Shown here one piece after another: positions 12,257 to 22,877 of a stretch of DNA of 60,000 nucleotides. Both the position numbers and the translations under genes were made by a program. The notes beneath the pieces were generated by a model. It had not been told where the DNA came from, did not search any database, and was given only the letters and a program-made list of their open reading frames with translations. Every line of letters starts with the position of its first letter. Position 1 is the first letter of the stretch. Origin of the DNA: Antedon mediterranea (lineage: Eukaryota > Echinodermata > Crinoidea > Comatulida > Antedonidae); the NCBI RefSeq assembly GCF_964355755.1, contig NC_092680.1:14177001-14237000 (forward strand), written 5' to 3'.

Positions 12257-13658
12257 GTAAGTTAATGAACAACTTCCTGGTTTTACCATACGTATATATA
12301 TTTCTCTCTTGTCTGTATTGTTATTCTTAACGCTTTATTAGGTTATATGCATTATCATGCATATAACCTCTTGATTCTGTCAAAATCTTTGTTTATTTAT
12401 TCTTTCCTTAGCACTATTTTGTCCGTGAATTATCTTGATATCAGTTTCATCTAGCTAAGTCAATTTTTCAGAGTATATTCCTTATGGCCAGGAATCGATG
12501 TGGTTATGTTTTCACGGTGCGCAATCAAACATTACGCGGTCTACGCGCGATTTAATGAAATCACGTTTGTAATCATATCTTCACAAGCATGAATCATTTT
12601 TAAACAAAATTTGGTACTCATAAATTTCAGGTCATATTTCATCATATGGCAATACGATTACGTGTGTAGCGCATATAACGCATGCGTACGCGCGCTTAAA
12701 ATGTTCAAAATTGTCAGAATTTATTTTTGATGAAATTAGACTACGTTTCAGGCAATTTTAAGCGTTTAAAAAACTACCATGAGTGCAGATTTTTGCGCGT
12801 CAAACGTTAATACGCACTTTTTTTGTCCGATTACTGTTGTATAACCTTTCTTTAATAATATCATCATATTTTATTCACTTTTCAACGCGAAACAGCGTTA
12901 TACGAGCAAGTTAACGAGGTAAGTTAACAAAATGGTAAAAATATGCTAAATTTTAAAATTAATATATATCGTTAGAATGCTCGGGAACACCATTTTTTTA
13001 TTTCATTTTCTTGAAGTGTATGTATCATATGTATGATTTATTATGAAATTAAGAGAAAAAAAGTTGATTAAGTCATCATTAATGGCATATTAAATTTAAA
13101 AAAAATTATTTTGACAATCAAACAATTTATAACATTTTCTTAGGCCGAAATAACAAACTTAACATTAACTTTCTTCCTTAAGAAGTTCATATATTAAAGT
13201 TAAAAGTATATAGTTTGACAGTGCATCATTTAAAAAAATTTTTAAAGATGTCATCATAGTAAAACATTATAATTCATTGCGGTATGTAATAATCTATCTG
13301 CACCAAAGTGGTTACTGCATAGTAAATACACTGAGGAATTTTTCCATAACTTTTAGTCAGTTGTGTATGGCTCGATGGTCTGAGCTCGTGTCTATGGCAT
13401 TCAAGGTACCGAGATCGAGTCTCATCTTGGGAAACGAAATAAGATTTTTTTTATTATCCGTATTGTTTGTTCAAATTTATTTCTTAGTGTATAGATTATA
13501 CACATGATTTACCTCCGCCAAGGAGGTATATGTAATCTGTCTGTTTGTTACTTGGCAAAAAAGAATTTTGCCAAGTATAGTATTCACTTTATTTGTATGT
13601 ATGTTTGTATGTTTGTATGTTTGTTACTTGGCCAAATTGAAAATTGGCCAAGTATGTT

Positions 13659-16600
13659 TTTTTTTTTTTTTTTTTCATTTTTTTTTTATTCATTTCAAAA
13701 AATACAACCATAACACAAATCACTTAAATATAAAGTAATAGGTATCAAAAAGATATGAACGTTTAAATAAAGTAACTTACAGTGATCAAACAATATTAAA
13801 AACTATAAATTATTAATTCCATTTTTTTTTTAAAGTAAATAATTAATTAATTTGGTAAATGCTGTGTTTTCCACAATTATGTAACTAATCTAACTAAATA
13901 TAATTGTATTAATCAAATTAGCCAGAGATATACATTTACTAACATATTAATTTTTTTTTTTGTCTTTACATAGCAATAATAAATAATACTCATATTTATA
14001 CATACACATACATACACACAAATATATCTTAATCTGTACTATTACCAAGGAACTATAATATAATTGTGTTAATTAAAATCAGATACATACATTTAACAAC
14101 ATAACCATTTTTGTTTCTTTAAAATAATACATATATATTAATAAAATACATATTTTTAATTTTTTAATTATCTGTATTGTAACCAAGGAACTAATAGTAT
14201 GCCTATAATAAATACTTGAATATATCTAACAAGTGCAAATAATAATTTCTGGTTTACATTTTAATTTAATACAATAATAAAGAGCAAGCGTAATAATAAT
14301 AATAATACACAAAAGTAAGTCATTTCCTCGAGAAACAGTATCGTTAAGTTATCAAATATAATCTTCTATTAATCTCCACTTTTGTCTGAAATTATACAAT
14401 GTACTTCTTTTAGAAGCAATGTTTTTCTCTACGTTATAATTAAATTTTAACCGATTAAAGAAAACCTGGAAGACTGGCTTTTTGTGAGTTAATTTGTAAC
14501 TAAATATAATTTTCTTAATCAACAAAATACATAGATTTAATAACATATCAGGATTTTCTGTATTGTAACCAAATAATATGGAGGTTTTATCAAGGTAAAT
14601 CTTTGTTTTTGAAATGTTTTCCCACCAAGTTGTGAATTCCTCCCATAGTTTGGTTGCAATGTTACATTCAACCAAAAGATGGGTCATAGTTTCACTATTT
14701 GATTCACAATAGGAACACATATTACTCGCCACAATATTCATTTTATGTAGTCTACTATTAGTTGACAAGCAATTCACATTAATTTTATACTGAAATATTC
14801 TGGTTCTTACCTCCTGAGAACATTTAAATGGTAATACATATATATTTTCCCATTTATCGCTATCTACACCTAATTCATCCTGCAATTTACTTTGAGATGT
14901 TGGTATTTTAAAGATTTTTTTAATTAAGGCTCTGTATATATTTTTTGTACTCATACTTTCTAATTCTTTCTCTTCATTCTTTACTTCCACTATAAACCCT
15001 CTCTTTTTATAATTTGTTCGTAAAAACCCTAGCTTCATGTTTGCTTTCCACTGTGGGGGTATTGCAGATATCGTCATTCTCCAGTGCATGAAATTACTTG
15101 TCGATAAGCCTCTCTTTATCCACGTATTAAAGGGAATGATATTACCGTTTTCATAAAAAAGGTCGCTTACTAAACATATCCCAACATCTCTGAGGCTCTT
15201 GTAATAAAATGGCTTGCCATGTATATGCATGTGCCTATTAAACCATATATATTGGGACCCTTCGTTTACTGTATCAGGATGTATTAATTCGAAATAAGCG
15301 TTTAACATATCCTTATAAAACAATGGAATATTTTTCCAACTACGGACACAGTCCGCGCTTACATTACAATAAAAAATAGTGTCGCCTCCTTGCTTATTTA
15401 GGAACCTATGTAGTAGAGATCTCCATGCTGCATTGACATTTATGTTATATCGTTGTATCCATTTTATCTTTAATGCCTTAAACATACTTTTGATATCTAC
15501 CATTTTTAAGCCGCCTTCTTCAATATTCCCAATTAATGTTGTTCTTTTTATCATACCTTTACCACCGTTCCATAAGAAATTAAATAGAATTGTTTCAATT
15601 GATTTAACTACATTGGGGCGGTATATGTATGACAGATGCTAAATATATAAATTGGGATATTGCGAATGTTTTAATTAAAATTATTTTTCCTGCTAAGGTT
15701 AGTTGTCTGGTTCTCCATATGTTTAATATTGTTTTTAGTTGTTTAATTTTCGTTTCGAAATTACATTTTTCCCGTTGTCTTTCATTATAAGAAAAGTAAA
15801 CTCCTAATGCTTTTACTGGTTGTTGTGGCCATTGCATATGTATTGGTTTGTTTTTACATCGCCTATTTGAACCAAGCCATATAGCCTGCGATTTGCTTAT
15901 ATTTAATTTCAAGCCCGATATTTTTGAAAATTTCTCTATTAAGTTAATTATATTTTTTGCTGACACTTCATCTTTCAAAAAGCATGTGGAGTTGTCTGCA
16001 TATTGAGTTATTTTAATTTCTCTATTATTTACTGCAATCCCCTTAATAGTTTTATCGTCTCGTATGGCACATGCTAGTAATTCTATTGATAGGATAAATA
16101 AGTAAGGGCTGAGGGGGTCACCCTGTCGTACACCCCTTCCAACTGGAAAATAACTTGATGACTGCCCATTATTTATCACGCAACTACTTATATCAGTATA
16201 TAATGCTTTTATGAATTGAATAAATTTTTCTCCGAGGTTTACTTTTTTTAAAACCTGAAACAAAAAACCCCATTCAAGCGAATCGAATGCTTTTTCATAG
16301 TCCAAAAAAAGCATAATTCCTGGAATATTTTTTATTTTGGTAAACTCCATAATATCTTCAATTGTTCGTACTGACTCGCCAATGTATCGGCCCTTTACAA
16401 AACCGGTTTGATCAATGTGGATAAGGGAAGGAATAAACTGGCTCAATCTAGTGGATAGTGCTTTCGATGCTATTTTGTAGTCCACATTTAGTAATGATAT
16501 GGGTCTCCAATTCTTTAATTTGCATCGGTCTTTGCCTTCTTTTTCAATAAGAGTTATTACCGCCTGTCTCTGTGAGGTACTCATTTTTCCGCTATTTAAA

Positions 16601-17262
16601 CCTATATTAAGTGTTTTTACCATTATTGGACCTATAATATCCCAGAATTTTAAATACCATTCGTTTGATAAACCGTCATTACCAGGGCTTTTATTTTGTG
16701 GCATGCTTTTTAGGGCATTGTAACATTCTCGAATTGTCAGGTCTCCTTCACAGATTATATTACTTTCTTCAGTTAAAGTTGGGATACTTTCGCTATTGAA
16801 AAAACTGTTATCTGTAAGACTTTCATTTATTTGAGTATTCGATTTGTATATTTTTTCGTAATAATCTTTTTGTAAATTTAATATATCTTGTGGATTAGTT
16901 ATTTCTATCTCTGCATCTGTTATTATTTTTTTACATTGTTTTTTTCTATTATTCCTTTTTTCTAAACCTAGGAAATATTTATTGCTTTTTTCTCCTTCTT
17001 CTGCCCATTTAATCCTCGATCTTACAATAAGGCCATTGATCAGCTGTGCATCCAGCTCCTCTAGCTCCAGTTTAACTCTCTCTAATTCTAATAAATTTAT
17101 TTCACTTGGATCTTCTGCGACTTTAATGTCCAGTTGGATCATTTTCAAATTCAGTTCTTCTATTTTATTTTTATTTTTTTTACATTGTTTTTTGGAATAA
17201 TTAATCGTTTTTTCCCTACATTTAAATTTTAGCCACTCCCATTTGACTTGCTCGTCTGATAA
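13659..17262 (-). mobile_element. LINE-1: 5'-truncated L1/Tx1-like non-LTR retrotransposon
   Basis: It is inserted on the minus strand into the HINE-B copy just inside its 5' hairpin. A 12-bp target duplication GCCAAGTATGTT flanks it (13647-13658 and 17263-17274). The 3' poly(A) appears as a T-rich run at 13659-13690. 13691-14351 is its 3' UTR, AT-rich with no coding. The 5' end falls inside ORF2, upstream of the reverse transcriptase, so the endonuclease is missing. Confidence 0.9.
14352..17252 (-). pseudogene. LINE-1 ORF2 reverse transcriptase remnant (frameshifted)
   Basis: The first part (17252 down to 15604) runs from a basic pre-RT helix (LSDEQVKWEWLKFKCREK) through the RT core: SPGNDGLSNEWY, NWRPISLLNVDYKI, QTGFVKGRY, LDYEKAFDSLEW, GVRQGDPLSPYLFIL and QYADNSTCFL. 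The catalytic YADD is YADN here: the codon at 15991-15993 reads Asn on the minus strand, so the enzyme would be inactive. A one-base frameshift near 15600-15610 breaks the frame after HIPPQ. The second part (15554 down to 14352) continues with the region after RT (GGLKMVDIKSMFKALKIKWI) and a C-terminal Cys-rich motif (CSYCESNSETMTHLLVEC), as in L1-type ORF2. Length and order fit the L1/Tx1 group. Confidence 0.88.
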
Positions 17263-17884
17263 GCCAAGTATGTTGATTGGTGCGGTTTGTGTGTGTGTGT
17301 GTTTGTTTGTTTGTCATCACTCTAGCGCTCACAATTTTGATTCGAATGACTCCAAAGGACAACACTGCCCAATTTTGGTTAAAATCCGGACCACAGTCCC
17401 AATTCTGGACCACTTTTAAAAATTATTTTCAGACCTGCTAGTGTTAAAAGATAGGACAGAATTATCAAAAGCCGGTGAGCAGTCTTAAATTAACAAGTAA
17501 ACTTAAATTGCATTTTCTCGGGAACTACTTGTCCAAAAAACTTCATTTTTGTACAAGAGGCAAGAGTTATAATTTGTGATTTGTAATTTTAAAACTGAAT
17601 TAGATTTAATATAGAGGTTTTTTGATGCGAGTAGTTTACAAAACCTATTTCTTTTCAAATTCACCCGTGTGTTTTTCGCGTTGCTGTTCTATTGTTAGCC
17701 GACTGAAGCTATTGTTCGTTGAAAGGCTGGTTACATAACCTGTACACCAAACTCGTATACACATGATTGTAGTGAAATTAGCCTAAATCACACAGCATAA
17801 GACACACACTTTTGGTGAAAATTTGGTCAATGTCAGGAGGCCAATTTTGATTTGGCCAAGTATCGCGCTAAGCGCGAAGGCTAG

Positions 17885-18768
17885 TTACTTGGCCAAATTG
17901 AAAATTGGCCAAGTATGTTGATTGGTGCGGTTTGTGTGTGTGTGTGTGTTTGTTTGTTTGTCATCACTCTAGCGCTCACAATTTTGATTCGAATGACTCC
18001 AAATTACTACCATACATGTCACCTGGTGCAAGGACGACACTGCCCAATTTTGGTTAAAATCCGGACCACGGTCTCAATTCTGGACCACTTTTAAAAATTA
18101 TTTTCAGACCTGCTAGTGTTAAAAGATAGGACAGAATTATCAAAAGCCGGTGAGTAGTCTTAAATTAACAAGTAAACTTAAATTGCATTTTCTCGGGAAC
18201 TACTTGTCCAAAAAACTTCATTTTTGTACAAGAGGCAAGAGTTATAATTTGTGATTTGTAATTTTAAAACTGAATTAGATTTAATATAGAGTTTTTTTGA
18301 TGCGAGTAGTTTACAAAACCTATTTCAAAGTTATTTATTTTCAAATTCACCAGTGTGTTTTTTCCGCGTGCTGTTCTATTGTTCGGTTTGTGTGTGTGTT
18401 TGTCATCGCTCTATCGCTCACAATGGTAAATACACATAGGAATCTTTCTTCAAATGTTAGTCAGTTGTGTATGGCTCGGTGGTCTGTGCTGGTGTCTACA
18501 GCATTTAAGTTACCGAGATCGAGTCTCACCTTGGGAAATGAAACGAAATCAGATTTTTTTTTATTGTTTGTTCAAGTATATTTCTTAGTATATAAATTAT
18601 ACGGCTGATTTATAATTAAATCTAGAGAAATTATGTCTCTATTTTCATGTTACATGGGAGGTTTATGACATATACTGAACTTTGATCGGGTTAAAATCGG
18701 TCAAGGTCAAGTTTGTTTAGGAGGCCAATTTTGATTTGGCCAAGTATCGCGCTATGCGCGAAGGCTAG
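17885..18768 (+). mobile_element. HINE-B copy 2, with extra tRNA-like segment
   Basis: It starts directly after the CTAG of copy 1 with the hairpin ACTTGGCCAA/TTGGCCAAGT and ends with GGCCAAGTATCGCGC, a GCGC hairpin and CTAG (18765-18768). At 884 bp it is ~220 bp longer than copies 1 and 3. The extra block (about 18380-18690) holds the module shared with HINE-1. Confidence 0.85.
18466..18533 (+). promoter_or_regulatory. tRNA-like A-box/B-box module in HINE-B copy 2
   Basis: TGGCTCGGTGG (18472-18482) and GATCGAGTC (18517-18525) have the same spacing and flanks (AGTCAGTTGTGTA upstream, TCACCTTGGGAAA downstream) as in HINE-1. The two families are otherwise different, so the module was exchanged or is ancestral to both. 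Confidence 0.45.
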
Positions 18769-18778
18769 TTTGTTTGTT

Positions 18779-19441
18779 ACTTGGCCAAATTGAAAATTGG
18801 CCAAGTGATCTGTTTGGTTTGTGTGTGTGTTTGTTTGTTTGTCATCACTCTAGCGCTCACAGTTTTGATTCGATGACTCCAAATTACTACCATACATGTC
18901 ACTTTGTGCAAGGATGACACCGCCCAATTTTGGTTAAAATCCGGACCACGGTCCCAATTCTGGACCACTTTTAAAAATTATGTTCACCTGCTAGTGTTAA
19001 AAGGTAGGACAGAATTATCAAAATCCGGTGTAGTCTTAAATTAACAAGTAAACTTAAATTGCATTTTCTCGGGAACTACTTGTCCAAAAAACTTCATTTT
19101 TGTACAAGAGGCAAGAGTTATAATTTGTGATTTGTAATTTTGAAACTTAATTAGATTTAATATAGAGGTTTTTTGATGCGAGTAGTTTACAAAAACCTAT
19201 TTCTTTTCAAATTCACCCGTGTGTCTTTCGCGTTGCTGTTCTATTGTTAGCCGACTGAAGCTACAGTATTGTTCGTTGAAAAGCTGGTTACATAACCTGT
19301 ACACCAAACTCGTATACACATGATTCTAGTGAAATTAGCCTAAATTACACAGCATAAGACACACACTTTTGGTGAAAATTGGGTCAATGTCAGGAAGCCA
19401 ATTTTGATTTGGCCAAGTATCGCGCTATGCGCGAAGGCTAG
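18779..19441 (+). mobile_element. HINE-B copy 3
   Basis: The 5' hairpin begins at 18779 and the 3' GCGC hairpin plus CTAG ends at 19441, total 663 bp. The body is close to copy 1 (GGGAACTACTTGTCC, GTAGTTTACAAA). It follows copy 2 after a short TTTGTTTGTT spacer. Confidence 0.85.
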
Positions 19442-20811
19442 TTTGTTTGTTAGCACGATAGCGCCTACAGTTTTCAAGTTATCGTTCTGAATTTTTGGGT
19501 GTTGATAGGTATATATTGTCAGACCATGCCTATTGAAAATCAACAAAATTGGTTTATTAATAACTTCACAAATAACAAAAATGATATTATTTTCAGACCG
19601 GCTAGTGTTAAAAGATAGGAGACAATTTTCAAAAGCCGGCGAGCAGTCTTAAAGTAACAAGTGTACTGAAATTGCATTTTCTCGAGAACTACTTGTCCAA
19701 AAAACATCATTTTTGTACAAGAGGCAAGAGTTATAAATTGTGATTTTTAATTTTAAAACAAAAGTTGATTCAGTGTACCAGCTTTTTTATACGAGTAGTT
19801 TTAAAAAAAACCTATTTCTTTTCAAATTCACCCGTTTGGTTTTGGCGTTGCTGTTCTATTGTTATTCAAATTAAACTATTGTAAGTTGATAAGTAGTTTT
19901 GTTAGCACCAGCGTGTGTCCTTCCTTATTTCATCAGGTATACTTACAGAACATGCCTATTGATTTTCAGGTAAATTGATATATTACTACATGGGTTAAGG
20001 CAGAGGCGCCGCAAATCGGTACAGCTTCAAGACACTCATCGACCATTATTCTGGTCAAACTTGATTTTAGAAAGGTCATTGTTGCAATGCCGGAATTGTT
20101 TGCATTAAAAATTATTTAAACAAATTATTAACCTTATCAGTATTTTAACCATGTAAAGATAATACCTAAAGCAAAAATTGTATCTTTCAACATGCTCCCA
20201 GTCAGTGGATATATTTTGCCAAGTACTTCACTCAGTTTCTGAGTGCTTTCATATGTTTGTTAGCAGGATTACTCAAAAAGTAATTACAAGATCTTTACCA
20301 AAATGAATTTACAGATAGATATGTGGTCAAGGACCATTCCATTAAATTTTGGGACCATTTGGGACCACAGTTCCAATTCTGGACCACTTTTTAGTATACT
20401 TTTTCAGACCTGCTAGTGTTAAAAGATAGGACAGAATTTTTCAAAAGCCGGCGAGCAGTCTTAAAGTAACAAGTAAACTGAAATTGCATTTACTCGAGAA
20501 CTACTTGTCAAAAAAACTTCATTTTTGAACAAGAGGCAAGAGTTATAATTTGTGATTTGTAATTTTAAAACATAATTTGATTTAATGGGCACGTTTTTTG
20601 ATGCGAGTAGTTTAAAAAACCTATTTCTTTTCAAATTCACTCGTTTGATTTTCGCGTTGCTGTTCTATTGTTAGTCAACTGAAGCTATTGTTAATTGAAA
20701 GGCTTGTTACATAACCATTGCACCAAACTCGCATACACATGCTTGTAATGAAATTAGCCTAAATCACAAACAGCACACACACACAAATATATATATATTT
20801 TTTAACACTTT
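19442..20811 (+). other. Diverged HINE-B' and HINE-A body sequence, no gene
   Basis: The stretch carries Helentron-like body blocks twice (around 19580-19870 and 20400-20740): a GTGTTAAAAGATAGGA segment, GAACTACTTGTC, and AGGCAAGAGTTATAA. 20765-20785 is an AC-rich simple repeat. The first half belongs to HINE-B' and the second to HINE-A under the bracket model. No coding is seen. Confidence 0.6.
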
Positions 20812-20885
20812 CTGTCCATAATAGGGACTAGAGGGCGCTGTTGTTTGTCCATAATAGGTGACATTCATAATTGGCTGTCCACAAG
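20812..20885 (+). repeat. Left terminal inverted repeat of a ~39-kb block
   Basis: CTGTCCATAATAGGGAC, the AGAGGGCGCTGTTG segment and TTGGCTGTCCACAA occur in reverse complement at 59595-59664, with mismatches. This pair encloses everything from G1 to LINE-4. The ends may belong to a small DNA transposon or foldback that later filled with insertions. Target duplications could not be fixed. Confidence 0.6.
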
Positions 20886-20998
20886 GGGAGTTTATTGCAG
20901 TAGTTCGCCATCCATTGTGTTGTCCATAATAGGTGATTTTTTTTGGCGTTCTCGATCGTGCGTACGTAGTTTATTTCGCGAGTAGAAGTAATCCTAAT

Positions 20999-21906
20999 GG
21001 CGCTAGTTCCGTTTCGCACCTGTCGTTTATTTCGACTCAAAATTGGTTAAGTAACTTTATTGTGAGTACCACACCTTAGAATTAGGCCTCAAAAATACTT
21101 TTACGAAGGAGATCACACAAAAAGTAAAAAATAAATCCTTTAAATTGATGAATTTACAGACGTGTTTCTCGCACATCGGTTCGTGAATTTCGCATACTCC
21201 ATGTTCAATGTTGTTGTTTCTATGGAGCGCCAAAAGAGCAATCATAATAGAGGGCTAAAAACTCAGTAAATTTCGTGTATTTAATGCATTTATTGGTGAA
21301 AATTACGTTCAATTTTATCATATTTTGTCAATGTCAATGCAACAAAAATATTACTGTTGATACTGTACATGGTTTTTGCAGGAGCTTTTGAATGAATGAA
21401 AATCGACAAATTCATCATCATATTACAGACATGTACTGTAGTGTAGGGGTATACCTTAATCTAAATAATATGCCTCTTAGTCTTACTCTTAGGCCTAGGG
21501 TTGGTTGCTATTTGAAAACAGCAAATTATTAGCAGTAAAATGTTACAGCATTTTTATTGACAAAATATATTAAAATTAAACGTGTATTTCAATAATAAAT
21601 GCATTAAAATAAAAGAAGACGCATTCCACTGAGGTTTTAACCATCTATTGTTGTTGCTCTTTTGGCGCTCCATAGAAACGAAAATATTGAACTTCGAGTA
21701 TGTTAAATTCGCGGCGAACGGTATGCGAGAAACATGTCTGTAAAATCATCAATTTAAGGATTTATTTGTTACTTTTTATGTGATTCTTCTTCATAAAAGT
21801 ACTTGTGAGGCCCAATTTTAAGGTGTGGTATTCACAATAAGTTGCTTAACAATTTGGAGTCAAAAGGAAGTCGAAATAAAAACAGGTGCGAAACGGAACT
21901 AGCGCC
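20999..21906. mobile_element. Foldback-type element G1 with ~300-bp inverted arms
   Basis: The left arm runs 20999 to about 21300 and the right arm about 21600 to 21906. The termini are GGCGCTAGTTCCG and CGGAACTAGCGCC. Both arms carry TTTGGCGCTCCATAGAAAC or its complement, and an ACACCTTA / TAAGGTGTG block. The spacer is ~300 bp and unique. No transposase is seen, so it is non-autonomous. Relatives lie at 42899-43729 and, as a half copy, at 35497-40898. Confidence 0.8.
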
Positions 21907-22564
21907 ATACTAATTTGCTTTCTGTTCAGACTAGGAGGCCTAATTAGTATAATTATTGAAGTCTCTCTAGCCTAGGCTAGTCCTGTTAGTTAGGCTACCT
22001 CTATAGGCCTACTAGTACTACTAGCCTAGGCCTAGTCCATTTTTTATTGTCCACTAATAATGAAATGTGAAATTTATTCAGCAACAAATAATTTAATTTG
22101 TAAAATAAATCACCCAACCCACACGTTCTTTTACAAAAATAAAAAATACCCCATAATACTCTAATAGTGATAAAGTTTTATTTTTTTAAATGCATTGGTG
22201 TTCAATGTAATTTTTTTTTTCTTTGGACTTTATTTTGTTTTGTTAACAGTAATAATAAAAATCAACTTTATCAATTTAATATTGAAAAAGACATCACAGT
22301 TCAGCACTTCATTTCGTAATTTTAGGTCCTCCCCTATTTCAAAATCCTGGATCCACATAGCTCAATGACAAATCATCCCAGTCTGAAGTGGATCAACAGC
22401 AGCACATCTCATCCATTTATTATATTGTTTAATTAAATGAATCAATTGTAATGTTTAATAATAAGAAATAAGACAATAAATCAAGTTTACATACACGCAG
22501 TGTACAATCAACACCTTTGTTCTGTATTCAGAACAGTTTATTCAAAATCTAAATCACATTAAAA
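21907..22564. other. Unique AT-rich stretch with AGGCCTA motifs
   Basis: Clusters of CTAGGCCTA-type words occur at 21940-22040. The rest is AT-rich with no open frame, hairpin end or repeat that I can place. Confidence 0.6.
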
Positions 22565-22632
22565 AAATAGGGTAGTAACAAAGTGCGAGGCAGCGAGGCA
22601 CGCGAGGCAGGGAAGGCATGCGAGGCAAGTCA
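22565..22632 (+). repeat. H inverted repeat, left arm (outer part) with GCGAGGCA motifs
   Basis: TAGTAACAAAGTGCGAGGCA and repeated GCGAGGCA are the reverse complement of 43868-43914. The arm is cut here by LINE-2. It continues at 35361, where AAGTCA is repeated as a 6-bp target duplication (22627-22632 and 35361-35366). Confidence 0.75.
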
Positions 22633-22877
22633 AGCAAGAAAATACTTATTTTCATGCTTCTTTGTTTTCTTATTTGATGTTTGGTGTGGATATTCTGTTT
22701 GCATTTAACTGTCTGTTTGTGGTGATGTGATTTGTTTGGTGAAACTTTGTTTGTGCTGTCTATAAATTGTCAAGTTGGAACTGTACTAAAGCTAGGTCCA
22801 TTGTTGGTACATATAACATCTCGGATTCGCCGGAAACGTTGCAGTGGTGGAGAGGCTTGTCCTGACGGAACATTCCA

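Larger units (their letters stand above)
1..13510 (+). repeat. Tandem array of HINE-1 units (HINE-1 plus exon-bearing spacer)
   Basis: Near-identical units recur head to tail. A shared marker (TTGCGGTATGTAATAATC) lies at 1453, 4236, 5577, 8583, 9955, 11616 and 13277, giving spacings of 2783, 1341, 3006, 1372, 1661 and 1661. The basic unit is 1661 bp: one HINE-1 (about 1.44 kb) plus a spacer of about 220 bp. Longer spacings come from an inserted 1.3-kb Helitron. Shorter ones come from units that lack the spacer and the first ~50 bp of HINE-1. Units at 711 and 3494 share a ~190-bp internal deletion relative to 7649, 10679 and 12341. Copies differ by only scattered bases, so amplification is recent. 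The array is cut at 13510 by the nested block and resumes at 59793. Confidence 0.93.
13626..17884 (+). mobile_element. HINE-B copy 1, split by LINE-1
   Basis: The 5' hairpin is ACTTGGCCAA/TTGGCCAAGT (13626-13653). The body resumes at 17263 after the LINE and has a GT/GTTT microsatellite core. The 3' end is TTTGGCCAAGTATCGCGCTAAGCGCG then CTAG (17881-17884). Without the LINE it is about 660 bp. A microsatellite core plus subterminal repeats and a 3' hairpin are hallmarks of Helentron-derived interspersed elements. Confidence 0.82.
13550..20255 (+). mobile_element. HINE-B' enclosing HINE-B copies and LINE-1
   Basis: The 5' hairpin is ACTTGGCAAAA/TTTTGCCAAGT (13550-13576). The putative 3' end is TTTTGCCAAGTA, hairpin CACTCAG TTT CTGAGTG, then CTTTCATATG (20215-20255), before TTTG. 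The 3' TTTTGCCAAGT matches its own 5' stem. The terminal CATATG departs from CTAG, so the end is less certain than the others. Body sequence at 19442-20214 is diverged from HINE-B but shares blocks such as AGGCAAGAGTTATAA. Confidence 0.6.

Noticed and set aside
1453-13507. Repeated short open frames (MRYVIIYLHQ...) as a gene family
   Set aside because: They translate HINE-1 body DNA including the tRNA-like module. They start at TTG, run into a T-run whose length varies between copies so their ends shift frame, and show no domain. Conservation only reflects recent duplication.
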